Source: Moniliophthora roreri
Taxonomy: Eukaryota; Basidiomycota; Agaricomycetes; Agaricales; Marasmiaceae
Length of the DNA: 64,000 nt
Reading direction: 5' to 3'
Assembly (NCBI GenBank): GCA_001466705.2
Contig: LATX02000215.1
Span: 330,823 to 394,822 of the forward strand
Positions 36,825-48,384 of this stretch are shown here, piece after piece; within the stretch, counting starts at the first letter, position 1, and each line of letters starts with the position of its first letter. The notes beneath the pieces are model-generated. The model worked only from the letters and a program-made list of their open reading frames with translations. It was not told the DNA's origin and ran no database searches. A program made the position numbers and the translations under genes.

Positions 36825-38264
36825 ATGAATCTCCCTCTCGAGGTTTGGGAGGATATTGTTGACCAATGTTCCCGATCAGATATGGTGAAATTAGCTCGAG
36901 TTTCTTCGACATTCCGGAAGATGGCTACACAGATCTTATATCAATTACTCTGGCTGCATATCAACGAGAGAAAGACCATCAGATGCCTCAAGACTCTATG
37001 CAGTAATGCTTTAGCAGCGCAATCTGTCAAAGCGTTGTACTTGGTGTTAGTGAGAGCCAATTGTTAAGCTCTAGTCGGACTGACCTTTCATCAGGGATAT
37101 GGGTTTCAAACCTCATCTCCGGGCGTTCCTTTTGCTCGTAATACGGGCTTTTTCCGCACTGCCTAATTTGAAGGCGCTTCAGTATACGTGTTACTGTTTG
37201 CGCACCCAGGTTGACGGGAGCACCGCGCCACCGGCGATAGCACAGATCGTACTGCATTGTACTTTCCCTGGCAGCAGCCTCGAGAGCATCAGTGTACCGG
37301 GTTTTGTCGGTCCAGCCTTGCTAAAAAGGCATCAAAGCACCCTCCGCGAAATTGGTATCACTTCCGAGGTTTTCACACATTTGGACACGCAAATTTTTGG
37401 CAATGAATATAATTTCCCTGTCCTTAAAAGTGTCTCCCTTTCCAACAAGGATCTCCCGTCGTTCTTGTCGAAATCACGACTCCCTTCCCTAAGCAGTATA
37501 TGCCTACCCCAAGTCGTTAGCGCGGAAGACCTCGATCACATTAAATCGGTCTTTTCGGATTCACGATCAGGGACTCGACTCCGATTTTGGATGGTCTCTC
37601 TCTCTCCATTCGGGTTTTTGATATGATCGCCGACAAACTTCCTCATCTCACATCCCTCACAATTGGTTGCTCATTCTGGGACAATGATCTCGAGGTACGC
37701 ACGGTATAACATTGATCATGATCATGAGCGTTACTCAGTAATCATAGACCATTCGGCCAATCGCCCCAAAGTTCAGCAGATTGCAAGGCCTGCAGGATTT
37801 TACGTGGAATAGAGGATTACTGGGGAGGACAGATAGAGCAGGGGAATGTTTTAGTGATCAATTTCACGCATATGTTGTTAGTCTGGGATCACAGTGTCCT
37901 TCATTACGGAGATTCACGTTAATCGGTGCGTCTAGAACCATCGCTTTGTGGCTTTATCTAATTGGAGTGCAACATAGTTGAGTGGAAGCGTATTTCAGGT
38001 GATGTCTGGGTTCCCGCATGGCCCGCAAGCTTAGCACCGGCGCCCGCACGTTGGATATTCAACAAAATTCGTTCGAAGAGTGGATACCCGGGGCTCATTG
38101 AGCACATTGAATCGTATTCAAGCTCTAATCCACGGGTCATAAAAGCACTTCTCGAATAGCAGACTACGGAAGGCGATTATGGAAGGATAATGCCACTTAT
38201 GAGGGTGGGAGGAGAATTGGGGTTGTGGGATATACCTGGGTTTGAGGCCAAGATCAGTATATGA
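36825..38264 (+). pseudogene. F-box-like protein, paralogue 3, in-frame TAG near the C-terminus
   Basis: Closely related to the gene at 34196: MNLPLEVWEDIVDQC, VKLARVSSTFRKMAT, RKTIRCLKTLCSNALAAQSV, LLKRHQSTLREIGI, LPSFLSKSRLPSLSSICLP. Introns occupy the same positions (near 37046-37095, 37695-37747). The last exon reads GDVWVPAWPASLAPAPARWI, FNKIRSKSGYPGLIEHIES, VIKALLE, TAG at 38157-38159, then QTTEGDYGRIMPLMRVGGEL and a natural stop at 38262-38264. Paralogue 2 has Tyr at this position. A shift also appears near 37560-37625, where the exon end differs from paralogue 2, so other damage is possible. The F-box itself is intact. Confidence 0.68.
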
Positions 38265-38369
38265 TAGATGGTCCTTGAATGCTGTACGATATGCCTATTC
38301 TTCGTTCTCGCACTAAATTTTGGACAAGCGCCTAGGAAGCGCCCAATTGTAATCATTCGGCGGGTGCTT

Positions 38370-38450
38370 ATGCATCAGGAGCTCTCCCAAGTTTTGGGAG
38401 GATGTTATTGCTCAGACTGGGTTGAAGTTGCTCTTGTTTGTCAGAATCAC
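38370..38450 (+). pseudogene. F-box gene fragment (fourth copy)
   Basis: Reading SPKFWEDVIAQ and then, one frame over, DWVEVALVC reproduces the start of the neighbouring F-box genes (L.LEVWEDIV.QC...D.VK.ARV). The stretch between the two parts is deleted, and nothing else of the gene remains downstream. It shows that the F-box cluster once had at least one more member. Confidence 0.6.
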
Positions 38451-40405
38451 ATAGTAACCCCCTGCCACCGTGATGGGGTGATACAACGCCAACCGTATCG
38501 TGGTCATAACCTAGCCATGATCTGGTTATAATTGTTCGAAACCGTCATGAAGGGCTATGACGGGTTGTGGCGGGTACAAGGTAGGCTCAAGTTTACCTAG
38601 GAAGTCCGAGGGATGACCCGTCAGTGTAGCATGTCCAAGAGGATTGGTTCTGGATATGTAGGGTAAGAAATGACTTCGATTTCAATATTGAGAGACATAC
38701 TGTGTAGCTGACAGTGACTTTAGTGATCTCAGAGGTCAAGAGTATCACCCATAATGTATTTTAAGGTATAACGAGCACAGTACGGGATGAGCGCGTTGAG
38801 CCTACGTCGTCGTTGGTGACTGGGATGGACAATGATGTACAACTCGAGGCTTCGGCCCAGATGCCGAAGATGATTACAAAAATAGCGTACATCAAGATCT
38901 GTTTGGAAGAATATGAGGATTTCTCATAATTGTGACATGGTGGATACTGGATGACCGTTCATTTACTGAAACAAGTAAAGCACTCACCTGTCGCCTTACT
39001 ACCTATGAACGATAACCTCTACCAAACCTCTACACAACTATGCAATCTTTCCGCTGCGTCAAGCTGTACACCATTTGATGGATCAATGATGGGATTGGGG
39101 GATTTGCGCAGCCCAAAGCGCTGTTGATTGTTGATTTAGGGGTGTCAACAGCTCGGCTCGAGCCGCGGCTTAACGACTGGCTCCGGCTCCCGGCTCGAGC
39201 GGTTAAGCCACGGCTGAGCCATTTAAAAGTGCAAAGTTCAAAATGGACTTCTGTAGAATATTAATTAGTATTATTTTAATAAGACATCTCTGCCTACCAT
39301 CTTTCAACCTTAGTAGTATGAGTATTTGGACACTGAGCTTTGAATTTGCACCCGCAGGTGGGCGCCTAAAGGTCACAGCCACTCCGGATCCAATGGAACC
39401 AGTTAGCGCAACAATGTTGTGTGGCCAACAACACCCTTCATTTGTGTTCAGTATTGCAATACAATAAATAAAAATGAGACTGATGTTCATTTTTTTCACC
39501 CAGGATGCATCAAATAAACTGATAAAAATTGGGACAGGTTATCGGCTCAGCCAACGGCCCAGCGACTCCAGAGCCGGAGCCAGCCGAGCCGAACCATTGG
39601 CATCCCTATGTTGATTGCACTATTGATGCGAACACTATTACCAGTGTATTACCTCCCGGTTTATACATATGGCTATAACCAACTGGTGAGCATCCGTGAT
39701 GATGACTATGATGAAGATGAAACAGCGAAATTCACGGCGAGAGGGGACGTCTGGATAGCCACGCAGGAGGAGTTGGCGACAAGGAAATTTGTTGGATCAC
39801 TGGGCGTGAGGCTGCGCATCAACGGCTTCGTTCACCGACTTCTGTGATGGTGCTACATGCTGCGCAAAGATGGGATGAGGATGAGGATGAACCATTCATT
39901 GATCATTGATGGGTTGAACGCAAGATATCGAGCTTTACTGTTCACTGCATTTGGGACTTGCTTAACGGTTTGCCATTGCGTCATTTCCTGTCATTTTCTG
40001 GCTGCGGCAGCAATCTCGTGACTCAGTGTATTTCGCCGAATTTCGCCGAAATCCCACGGTCACTCTTTCTACACTCACGCTCATGAAGACTTTGTGAATC
40101 TCCCGGTTCCCGATGCAACTGTTCTACATCATGATAGCCTCAAGCTTGTTCCTCAACAGGTCATGGAAGAAAGAGGCTACGGTCAATGTGCACTCAAGCC
40201 TGTTTCCATAGTCCGGAACCTGAGTAAAAGCTATATTTATTGGATTTTGACATTATTGACAAACCTACAGCTACGTATCGATAACCGCAAGTGCCTTCAT
40301 TAATCAAGCCTCAACCCCTTCTGCCGCTCTCAGGTAGGTCATGAGACTCGCTCAACAGGTAATAAGAGCGCTTTCATACGTTATCGGTATTTTCCATCCC
40401 CGCTC
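38451..40405. other. Intergenic DNA around the MITE
   Basis: Apart from the MITE at 39137-39608, no gene is supported. Open frames at 39608-39847 and 40094-40303 are short. The second could hold a 5' exon of the downstream kinase gene, but no splice junction proves it. Confidence 0.45.
39137..39608. mobile_element. 472-bp non-autonomous hAT-type element (MITE) with 8-bp target-site duplication
   Basis: The left end TAGGGGTGTCAACAGCTCGG and the right end, read on the other strand, TAGGGATGCCAATGGTTCGG form imperfect terminal inverted repeats. Perfect flanking 8-bp direct repeats TGTTGATT lie at 39129-39136 and 39609-39616. An 8-bp duplication and TAGGG(G/A)TG-type ends are hallmarks of the hAT superfamily. 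Subterminal GC-rich repeats of GGCTCGG/GGCTCCGG type are present, and an internal inverted pair GGCTTAAC/GTTAAGCC sits near the left end. A 98-codon minus-strand frame inside has no transposase motif, so the element would need a transposase from elsewhere. Confidence 0.9.
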
Positions 40406-42352
40406 ATGGTGAGGAACCTTTCCCTCACTTCAAGGTCAGCTCGAGTTCAGGAATCGGGATGGCTGGATCTGTCCATCGCACTCGCACTCTCTTACGCAAC
40501 GTCTGACATGCAGGCAGTAGTAAAAGACCGATTCGACTTTATTCATGGATTTGGGTGCAGCGGAGCGGAAAGAAATCAACCTTTGGTAGAGTCTTTAATG
40601 TGGTTCATGGTCGACTGGCTACATGGAAGGTATTTGCTGTTTATATTCCCGGTTGCATATTCAATTTCTGACCTTGTAATAGAATCACCGATTATGAACT
40701 CGCAATGGAGGGAGCCCTTCTACTCCGAGATCATCCAGACCTACTCCCCGTCTTCGCCTCGTTCCTGAAAGAGTTCAGCAATGAGATAGTAAACATTCAT
40801 GTCAACCAAGATCATGATATCATGCTCATGCTCATTACGATGCCGTATGGAGGCCAAATTCACATTATATCCCCGAGGCCCACTTCGACAATTTTCTTCG
40901 ATACCAACCGCCTAAGATCCCTACTATCATCTGAAGTACGCCGCCCATGGTCGTTGTTTTGGGAATTGGGGAGTGCCTGGGCACGCTTTGTGATGGAGCT
41001 AATTCAGATGGTTCTCACCCTATGCTAGATATCAATTTTGCATCATTGATACTGATTGCTGATCTTTTTCATCACAGGAATTAAGATGGACCGAGTCTAT
41101 TCGATGTAAACGGCCTTCACACGGGACCATACGATATCGAAGCAGGTGTTGGATGAGTCTATTAGTATTGGCGAATACATTCAATATACTGCCGCCGTCC
41201 TTGTATATATGTGATATCCGTTACGACGACCAACACGCCATATGGGGCGGGGGTTTTTCCGTGAGTTTACTGTTATTGCCTTACTAAAAATATCCATCGC
41301 CTTTCTTTCAGGATATCTGGACAGGTTGGAAAGGCGACAGGCGTGTCTGCCTCAAAGTTCTTCGAACGTTCGCTACGGACGAGATCGTCATCAAAGTGAG
41401 TTCAAAGTTCCTTTCTTGTACTTGCAAGATCATCGAACAACGAAACGTTACCAGGAGTTCTACCACGAGGCGTTGATCTGGGCGCAGCTGCATCATCCGA
41501 ATATCTTGCCACTCACGGGCGTCAATGAACAGCTATTCGCACCGCGCCCTTGCTTAGTGTCACCGTGGATGTCAAACGGGAACGTCAACGAATTTCTCAA
41601 AGCATTTCCGGAGACGGACCGTTTGACATTTGTACGTTGTTAATCCACTCAAACGCCGTTGCTGCTTCCATTACTGATTGCAACTGGATCATTAGATGTG
41701 TGAAATAGCAAGTGGAATAGCCTACTTGCATCAATTCTCCCCAATCATCGTGCACGGGGACATCAAGGGGGTGCGTGGTTCAACGTGGTCATTTTCCTAA
41801 GCGAATCTCAGTGTTTCCTGTCAGGCAAATATTTTGGTCACCGACGACATTCATTGCTGTTTAGCAGATTTTGGGCTCGCACTTGCAGAATCTGATTCAG
41901 AGTACCCTGGGTCTCAATCGGCAGCTTCTTCTGCTTTTCTCCGTGGCTCCACACGGTGGCTATCCCCAGAATATTTGGATCCATCTCTCTTCTATTCGAT
42001 TCAGCCAAAGACTAGAGACGTGTACGCTTTTGGATGCACGATTTACGAGGTAAGCATACACGAATATCTGTCGTTCCTTCTCATTTCCTTCTCTACCCCG
42101 AAGATCATTACTGGAGAAATTCCATTTCCTCATCTCAAATACGACGTAGCCGTCATATCCGAGGTCCTAAGGGGAATCAGACCGCGCTTCTCCATCTCAG
42201 ACTTAGGATCCCAGTCGTATTCTGCGGATTTTTGGCAGCTGATTGAGCAATGCTGGGCTGGAGAACCTGGTGCAAGGCCAACAGCTGAATACCTAGCCCA
42301 AACACTAGACTTCTACCGGTCATTTTCTAGGTTGCAAAATGTGAGCAACTAG
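40406..42352 (+). CDS. Protein kinase with an unknown N-terminal region (Agaricomycete TKL/Tyr-kinase-like type)
   Basis: The kinase domain is assembled from short exons: glycine loop IWGGGFSDIWTGWKGD, ATP-binding Lys in RRVCLKVLRTF, EFYHEALIWAQLHHPNILPL, catalytic loop IIVHGDIKGANILVTDD, LADFGLALAESD, substrate loop TRWLSPEYLD, DVYAFGCTIYEIITGEIPFP and the final helix ADFWQLIEQCW with ARPTAEYL. Canonical introns lie near 41258-41311, 41395-41453, 41633-41698, 41771-41824 and 42051-42105. The catalytic HRD is HGD, common in the large kinase family of mushroom fungi; Lys and DFG are present, so activity is likely. The N-terminal part (from MVRNLSLTSRSARVQESGWL through ITDYELAMEGALLLRDHPDL) is unrecognised, and the start codon is uncertain. 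Phosphorylation target unknown. Confidence 0.85.
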
Positions 42353-43790
42353 CGTGCAGCAGAAACACGGTGTGTCTATTTCATTTACAATTGGGACTTG
42401 ACCTGATGGATTAAAAGTTGACAGCGTGAATGACTTTGTATACATGTATTCCACCGGCGTAGACCACCGATTTCCAGGTTGAATCAATCCACTATTGTTC
42501 TTTGCCACTCCCACACCGGGAGAGACCTTGTTAACTCAACACCTACTCACACCGCTGCTCGAAGGAAAACTTCCTAGTAGGTCCCATCACCTATAGGACA
42601 GAGGTCGACAAATGAGGTGGACACACGAGATAGATCCAGAAGTCCAGGGAATACTACAACGAGATTTTCGATTATCGGTATCCAGTGTACATACCTGATA
42701 TCAACTCCCTGAACTTTCAAGCCTTCTGTCCCAGTTTTGGTTGCGCTCGATACTCGTCTACCCTGAAATATCTGAAATCCAAGCCGCTTCAACTATCGAG
42801 GCTATTACCGAGTGCTCTCAGCACAAATAATGAGAAAGCTTAGGGTTAAATCTTGGTCGATGGTGCCACCTGGACGACGATGATACAGGGTTGACATCGC
42901 GCGATGTCGGTGGTCATAAACCACACAGTAGGTATACAGCGACATACTGTAAATCCCTGGCCATTAGCAAACCTGCTAGGTGCTCGTCGGCCTTTTGCCG
43001 GTTTTCGGCAGTAAAGCACCGGATTCATCTTCTTCACTCACTGTCAGACTCTTTTGGCGCTGTTCTACAGGAAATACACTCTAGTTGTAAGCTTAATTGA
43101 ATATATTTACACTTGGAAGAGGAAGGGATGACACAAAGCTCACTAGGTTGGCAGCTTTTTGGGGCTCGGGCTTAAATTGCGGCATCTCACTTTTCGGCCA
43201 AAGATGCCTAATAGGTTTCCTGATGCACTGACGCAACTCCCGTAGTGGCGTTGAAAACGAATGATATTGAGCATATCAGATCTACTGGCTATCTGAAGCA
43301 TCTTTTCTGTCGTTGTGGATCGCAGATTCCATCGTCTTGTTAGGAAGAGCCTTACCGCCGAAATGAGCCGTCTATCTCGATTTGTATTAAGGGCATAGTT
43401 GCGGGAGAGCATAACGTGGCGCCAGAATATGGCAGCATCTGTATCAGAGCGCCGTGCGTCAAACCCAGATTATTTTCATCGAAATACTGGGTTCATCGAG
43501 GCGTTCCCTAAATTGGCATGTTTAGCCGGGATTATCCAGGAAGCGAGATAACATAATCCCTCTTGACGAGAAATTTCTGTGGTCTCCACCCGGTTGGGCT
43601 CATGGAGGGTTGTGTTATTTGGAAAGACAGACAGTCCTGTCACATCGTCTCGTAATAATTTAAAGGGCGTATAACAATTGGATACAAGGGTTTGACTATA
43701 GCGGTATACGAAGTGTGGTAAATAAGTTATCTTGTATATGTAGTGGGTTAGTTGTACAGTTACTTTACTGCAGGATACATAGGGGAATCG
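42353..43790. other. Intergenic region, no gene seen
   Basis: This lies between the kinase 3' end and the 3' end of the GATA factor gene (convergent). Frames are below 90 codons with no exon structure. Two cytochrome-like or enzyme-like motifs were looked for and not found. Confidence 0.4.
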
Positions 43791-44890
43791 TCATGACTTT
43801 GCAGCGTGTTTCGTACGTGGCTTTATCTTATTTCGTCTCAGTGACAACGGTCTGTCTTTGCCTCGAAGCCTCGAGTATACACCACAAGCGTTACACAACT
43901 GCTCCCCAGTCTTGCTCCTCCGCCAAACCGATGTGTTGCGGGTGTGACAATGGCTGCATTCAGGACCCGTACCGTCACCAGATTCGTCCGAGTTTTCATC
44001 ATCAAAATCAGCATCGATGAGCTCTTGGGGTCGGAGCTTATTTCTTTGCTGAAGGTACAAGCCACATGCATTGCACAGAGGTTTGAGGGTAGTTGGTTCG
44101 CGTCGCCACAAGGGTGTACTCGTAGCTCGGCAGTGCGAGCACATTTTAGCCGCGGGTTTACCATCGGTGTTTTGCTTTGGCGGATTTTTGGGCCCGCTCG
44201 CGGGAAGCTGCACTGGCGACGGAGAAGGGGAAGGGGAAGATATAGTGGAGAGCGGTGAGCACTGATCGAGGCTGTGAATAATGGGCTTGGATTCGTAAGG
44301 CTCAACGGAGGGAAGAATAATGTCCTGCCAGTCAGGCGAAGAATCAAGACTTGCCCGCCTGTCTGAACCATCCAGACTGTCTGTCGGAGACCATCTAGAT
44401 TGCATGGAATCGGATTGGCTGCGCTGGGAAGACAACGCCGGAGTTTGAGAATGCGGCCAAGAAACGCCGTTTGATGTCGACGCTATCTTCGGCAAGTGGA
44501 CAGTGTGTATTTCTCCAGAGGAGTATAGGAGCCGATCATCGGAGGGATAGCTATAGGGTGCACCTTCGAACCGCGCTGAACTTCCATTGTAGTAGTTACG
44601 ACTGTACGACTCTCCAAGATGTTGAGACTGGGATGTCGAATCTCGTAGCCAGTAATCACTAACCCCAACGTGGGGATGATTCTGTCGAGTGGAGAACGAT
44701 GTATAGTGCGAGGAGAACGAGTCTGGATCATCTAAAGACACGATAATTACCGCGACATGAAAACAGTCATTATACTAAAGCACGCACTGTAACTCCATGC
44801 TCCTGATTGAGTGGACATTGGGTCATGAGTTGAATAAGATGAAGCGGAACTGTGACGGCGGTCGTAGGAGAGGTGGGCGTTCATAATCAT
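43791..44890 (-). CDS. Transcription factor with two GATA-type zinc fingers
   Basis: Two exons: 44788-44890 and 43791-44732, intron 44733-44787 (donor gtgcgtg, acceptor tttag, joining WSY to NDPDSFSS). Two fingers sit in the C-terminal half: CSHCRATSTPLWRREP with CNACGLYLQQRN (C-X2-C-X18-C-X2-C) and, after an acidic spacer, CSHCHTRNTSVWRRS with CNACGVYSRLRG (C-X2-C-X17-C-X2-C). A basic tail RPLSLRRNKIKPRTKHAAKS follows. The N-terminal half is Ser/Tyr/His-rich and disordered. GATA factors bind (A/T)GATA(A/G) in the nucleus. Two-finger fungal members include siderophore/iron regulators, but the Cys-rich region between the fingers that is typical of those iron sensors is not visible here, so I do not assign that role. 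Confidence 0.92.
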
Positions 44891-47145
44891 TGGGACGAGT
44901 GTGCAAGTCAGGACGACGGTGTCGAGAGCTATGCGAAGATTATGAGGTCAATGGCGCGTTCTTATATAAAGCCTCGTGTCAGGAGACTCACCGATTTCTT
45001 GGCTCTTCGAAATGGGCTGTACACGGCTCCTACGCAAACTGTAGTATGGTGATGGGAAAGGCGACTCTGTCCTCCTCCATTGCAGACTTAAAAGAGTGTC
45101 GGCAAGCAGATCTGAGACGAGTCACCGGGACAGGCCGCTAAAAGGCTCCGAGATTGATGGGAGGGACTCGGGCGCTGCGTGACATAAAATGGGGAATGCT
45201 GAAGTCAAAAAGGCAACTCTCGCCTTATATGTTATACCGACATGGTCGGTGAATGCTCAGGACTTCCAAAATGCTACTAAAAAGGAAGAAACGTGGCTTC
45301 CCCAGTCACATCAAAAGAAGCGGTCCTTGCTGTTGAACTATCAGGGGGATTTCCGATTCACCTCCCGTTATGGTAACACACAAGGATGTCTCGCCTGTGT
45401 GTCCCGTCCATCGTTACGATCGGGTAGTTTATCCTGAAGCTTCAAAACCTCCAGTTGAAATACGACTTTGGACGAGTTAAGGGCTGTATCTGATCTCGGG
45501 TAAATTGGCAATGCTTGAAGGCCAACTGTCCATAGTGATAGAGCTGAGTCGCCCCTTGTCGCTGTGTGGGAGTGGTTTCGCTGCGCAGAACCAGCTTCAG
45601 ACGTAGGAATTGCGGAACAACATCGAGAAGTAATAGGAACCAACAAGCGACTCGTATCCTGTCAAGCAAGCGCGTGATTGATCAAGTCAAGGCATCGTGA
45701 AAATGTGTCACCTCTATCTCATTGAGTTAGACTTAGGAACAACCAGACAATTAGCACTTCAGGTCCAAGAGATCCATAGCAACTTTGAGTCCACCATCGC
45801 TAGGAAACGATTATTCATGTTTGAGTGACGTGTGCTTGTGCACCGCGAATGGATTTCAAGAAGACGGGAAGGGCATTAGATTCTAGCTGTGGTTCCTGAA
45901 TGTGTTTTGTCTTAAGTGAGGCTCCCATCCAGGTATACAGGGTAAGCCGGCATGCCAGCCCAAGCTGACTTAGCGAAAGCAGGGCGATTTGTTTCCTATA
46001 CCCCAAGGGTCGTTGACCTGCCGAAATCAGGCAATATCGGACTTCGAAATTCGAATTTGGGTCTCGATTCTGCTCCCAACGCCAGAAGGGGTTATCATAG
46101 TGTTCCAATAGTGAGTACTCACCACTGTCCGTTCATGAATGGAGGCGCTAACCGAGTCCTCGAGGATATTAAGCGTTCAGCACCCGTCCTGAAACGTAGA
46201 GCTGGATATGACGTTTACCAAGCTTTTCTGGAACGTGGGTTCATGGACCTTGCATCTAAAGAGATTGCTCTTTTTGTGACTTCAATACGCACTGCGGTTA
46301 CTCAGCAAGTCTTCGAACCATGCTAACCGAGCAAAACCCACCAAATCCGTTCCCAAGGGCTGAATTACCCAATTACCCAGCTTCTGGCTACAAGCGACGA
46401 ACAGATATCCAGCCCTTTGAGCCCGCACTTTTCGGTGATGCTCGTTCTGGGGGGTCGTTCCGAAAGGATAATCATTATTCACGGACAAATACGGTCGCAT
46501 CTGCTTTGCTTTCACGGTGAAGAACGAGTGAACAGCTTTATCGATATCAACGCGGATCCTATAATGTTTAGATGGGCGGCGGTAGAGAGTTGATCATGGG
46601 CGTTCCCGGTGAGCAGTTTAGTAGCTTCCGCAGTTCCAAGAACTAGTCGAACCAAGATAATGCAGCTAACCCAGAGATTCATGCGAATGCGGCTTGGCAG
46701 GAGAAGATGCAGAAAAGCTTTGCTGCTAAGACTCGAGCAAATGTTCCTTTGAAAGAACGCAGACCACCTGCGCCCGGGAAGCCATCAAGCGCTCGCTTGC
46801 CAATTGCTGTGTTCCTAGCTCCGGTGGAATTCTTGGTAAGCAAGATTTGGTGCTTGCAAATGTTGAAATCATGGGAAATCAGCCTCGTATGACTCATTGC
46901 ATGGCATTGAAGCTGACTAGTTTTCGACAAACCCTAGAAAATCAAATCGAAATCGAGCGAAGGTTGTGGTCGCATGGAGTTGCGAAGTGTGACGACCACG
47001 TCACAGTTGGAAGAAAATTGTTCATGTGATGCGTGACGGCTGTCACAATCCTTTGCCATCGTCATCAACGTTGACGCCAGCGCGTCGTTCACTCTCCTTT
47101 TCTTCACTCTACCGCCCTCACTTCTAGCTTCCTTTGGTCTGAAAA
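44891..47145. other. Upstream region of GATA factor and lunapark; possible gene remnants
   Basis: The first few hundred bases must hold the GATA factor promoter. Between 45.9 and 46.9 kb several frames look gene-like in composition: MPAQADLAKAGRFVSYTPRV (45952), ASGYKRRTDIQPFEPALFG (46320 on) and WQEKMQKSFAAKTRANVPLK (46695 on). They are in different frames without convincing splice sites. I treat them as possible decayed exons, not as a gene. Confidence 0.3.
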
Positions 47146-48384
47146 ATGTCATTCTTGACTGGATTGTTTCGAAAGGTATGTACTCTTTTCATTTGCATGC
47201 TGTGAACGGCAACATACTGGCTGCAACGTTGCACAGAAAAACGAGGACGACTATGAAACCATTCTCTCAACGTTAGCAAGAGACATACAGAAACGTCAAG
47301 TAAAACTCTCCGAAATTCGTCTGAGAGAGCGCAGGGCCACATTATTGGTTACCATGTATACTTTGGCAGCATGGGTGGGATACGTCGCGTTGTGGTATGC
47401 GAGTGTTTTGCCAGGGAGGAACGCTGGGAGTGCGGTCGAGCGAGCAGTGCGTGGGATACCAGTTGTTTTGGGACCGATTCTGTGAGTCACCGAGACGAGT
47501 CGTTTATGGTCCCCATACTGACTAAATGTAGCATTCTCTTCATTCGCCGAATAGTGCAAATATGGTTCACGAGGAAGGGCGATGCCGAAGGTTGGACCCA
47601 TTTACACACCAACGATGCCCTAACTAGACTGAAACGATCATAGAAAAGACTCTTCAACAGCTCTTGAAACAGCAGCGAGCGAAAGTAGAAGAGATCAAGA
47701 AGAAAACAAACTATTACTCAACTAGGGACCTCCTACAACGCTACGATGAACAGAACACGCCTTCAAACACGCCACTCCGTCCTCGTGTGCCGCAACCGAT
47801 GCAGACTCCGACTCCGACTCCACAAAGACCCGCTGTTATGGTACCTCCAAGCGGGCCACTCCAAACACCCATCTCCCAGAATTTGAGAGCACATCTATCT
47901 CGTATGTCAATTTGTTTACTCCTTCCCTGGCATTCACCTACCATTTTGAATGACAGCCGTATCGCCTAGCCCACCCGGGCCTCCTCGGAAGCAGTGGTTC
48001 GATAAGCTTGCTGACGTCGTGCTTGGAGAAGAAGACTCGGCGCGTTTTGCTCTCATTTGCGAGAAATGTTTCGCCCATAATGGCTTGGTCAAAGAAAGTG
48101 TCTGGGAAGACACGCGTGAGTCTTACATCACTTCGCTGCTTACGCCCGCTCACATGCGTCAACTAGAATATGTCTGTCCTAACTGTAAACATTTCAATCC
48201 TTCAAGGCGTTCGAAGAAGCAAGTGGATACCCGATCCTCGCCCTCCAATGCACCGCCCACGCATGAATCCTCGCAAATGCCCTCGTCGTCGACTGGAAAT
48301 GCCTCCAAGCCAAACTCTTCGCCGACAAAGTCTAACCCAGAGGATCACGGAGATCAGAGTATGATGGATGTTGTCGAGGATTAA
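47146..48384 (+). CDS. LNP1: Lunapark homologue (ER three-way-junction protein)
   Basis: Lunapark sits in ER membranes and stabilises tubule junctions, countering atlastin/Sey1-type fusion. Six exons: MSFLTGLFRK, then NEDDYETILSTLARDIQKRQ through two membrane segments (LLVTMYTLAAWVGYVALWY and VVLGPILILFIRRIVQIWF), then EKTLQQLLKQQRAKVEEIKK (coiled coil), a Pro/Thr-rich stretch, and the zinc ribbon ICEKCFAHNGLV with QYVCPNCKHFNPSRR (C-X2-C...C-X2-C). The tail is Ser/Pro-rich and ends DVVED. Introns: 47176-47235, about 47482-47530, about 47592-47644 (branch CTAAC, acceptor catag), about 47901-47956, and about 48117-48167, which joins EDT to QYVCPNC. The domain order matches the family. The N-myristoylation glycine of animal lunapark is absent. 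Confidence 0.93.

Noticed and set aside
39203..39499. 98-codon frame inside the MITE as a transposase
   Set aside because: Too short and without DDE or hAT dimerisation motifs; the element is non-autonomous.
43838..44371. 177-codon minus-strand frame overlapping the GATA gene
   Set aside because: It is a shifted frame of the GATA factor; the zinc fingers are in the other frame.
43791..44890. Assigning the GATA factor as a siderophore/iron repressor
   Set aside because: Two fingers alone are not diagnostic, and the Cys-rich spacer expected in those regulators is not seen.
46640..46930. A gene around WQEKMQKSFAAKTRANVPLK
   Set aside because: The frame is short, and no splice junction links it to neighbouring frames.
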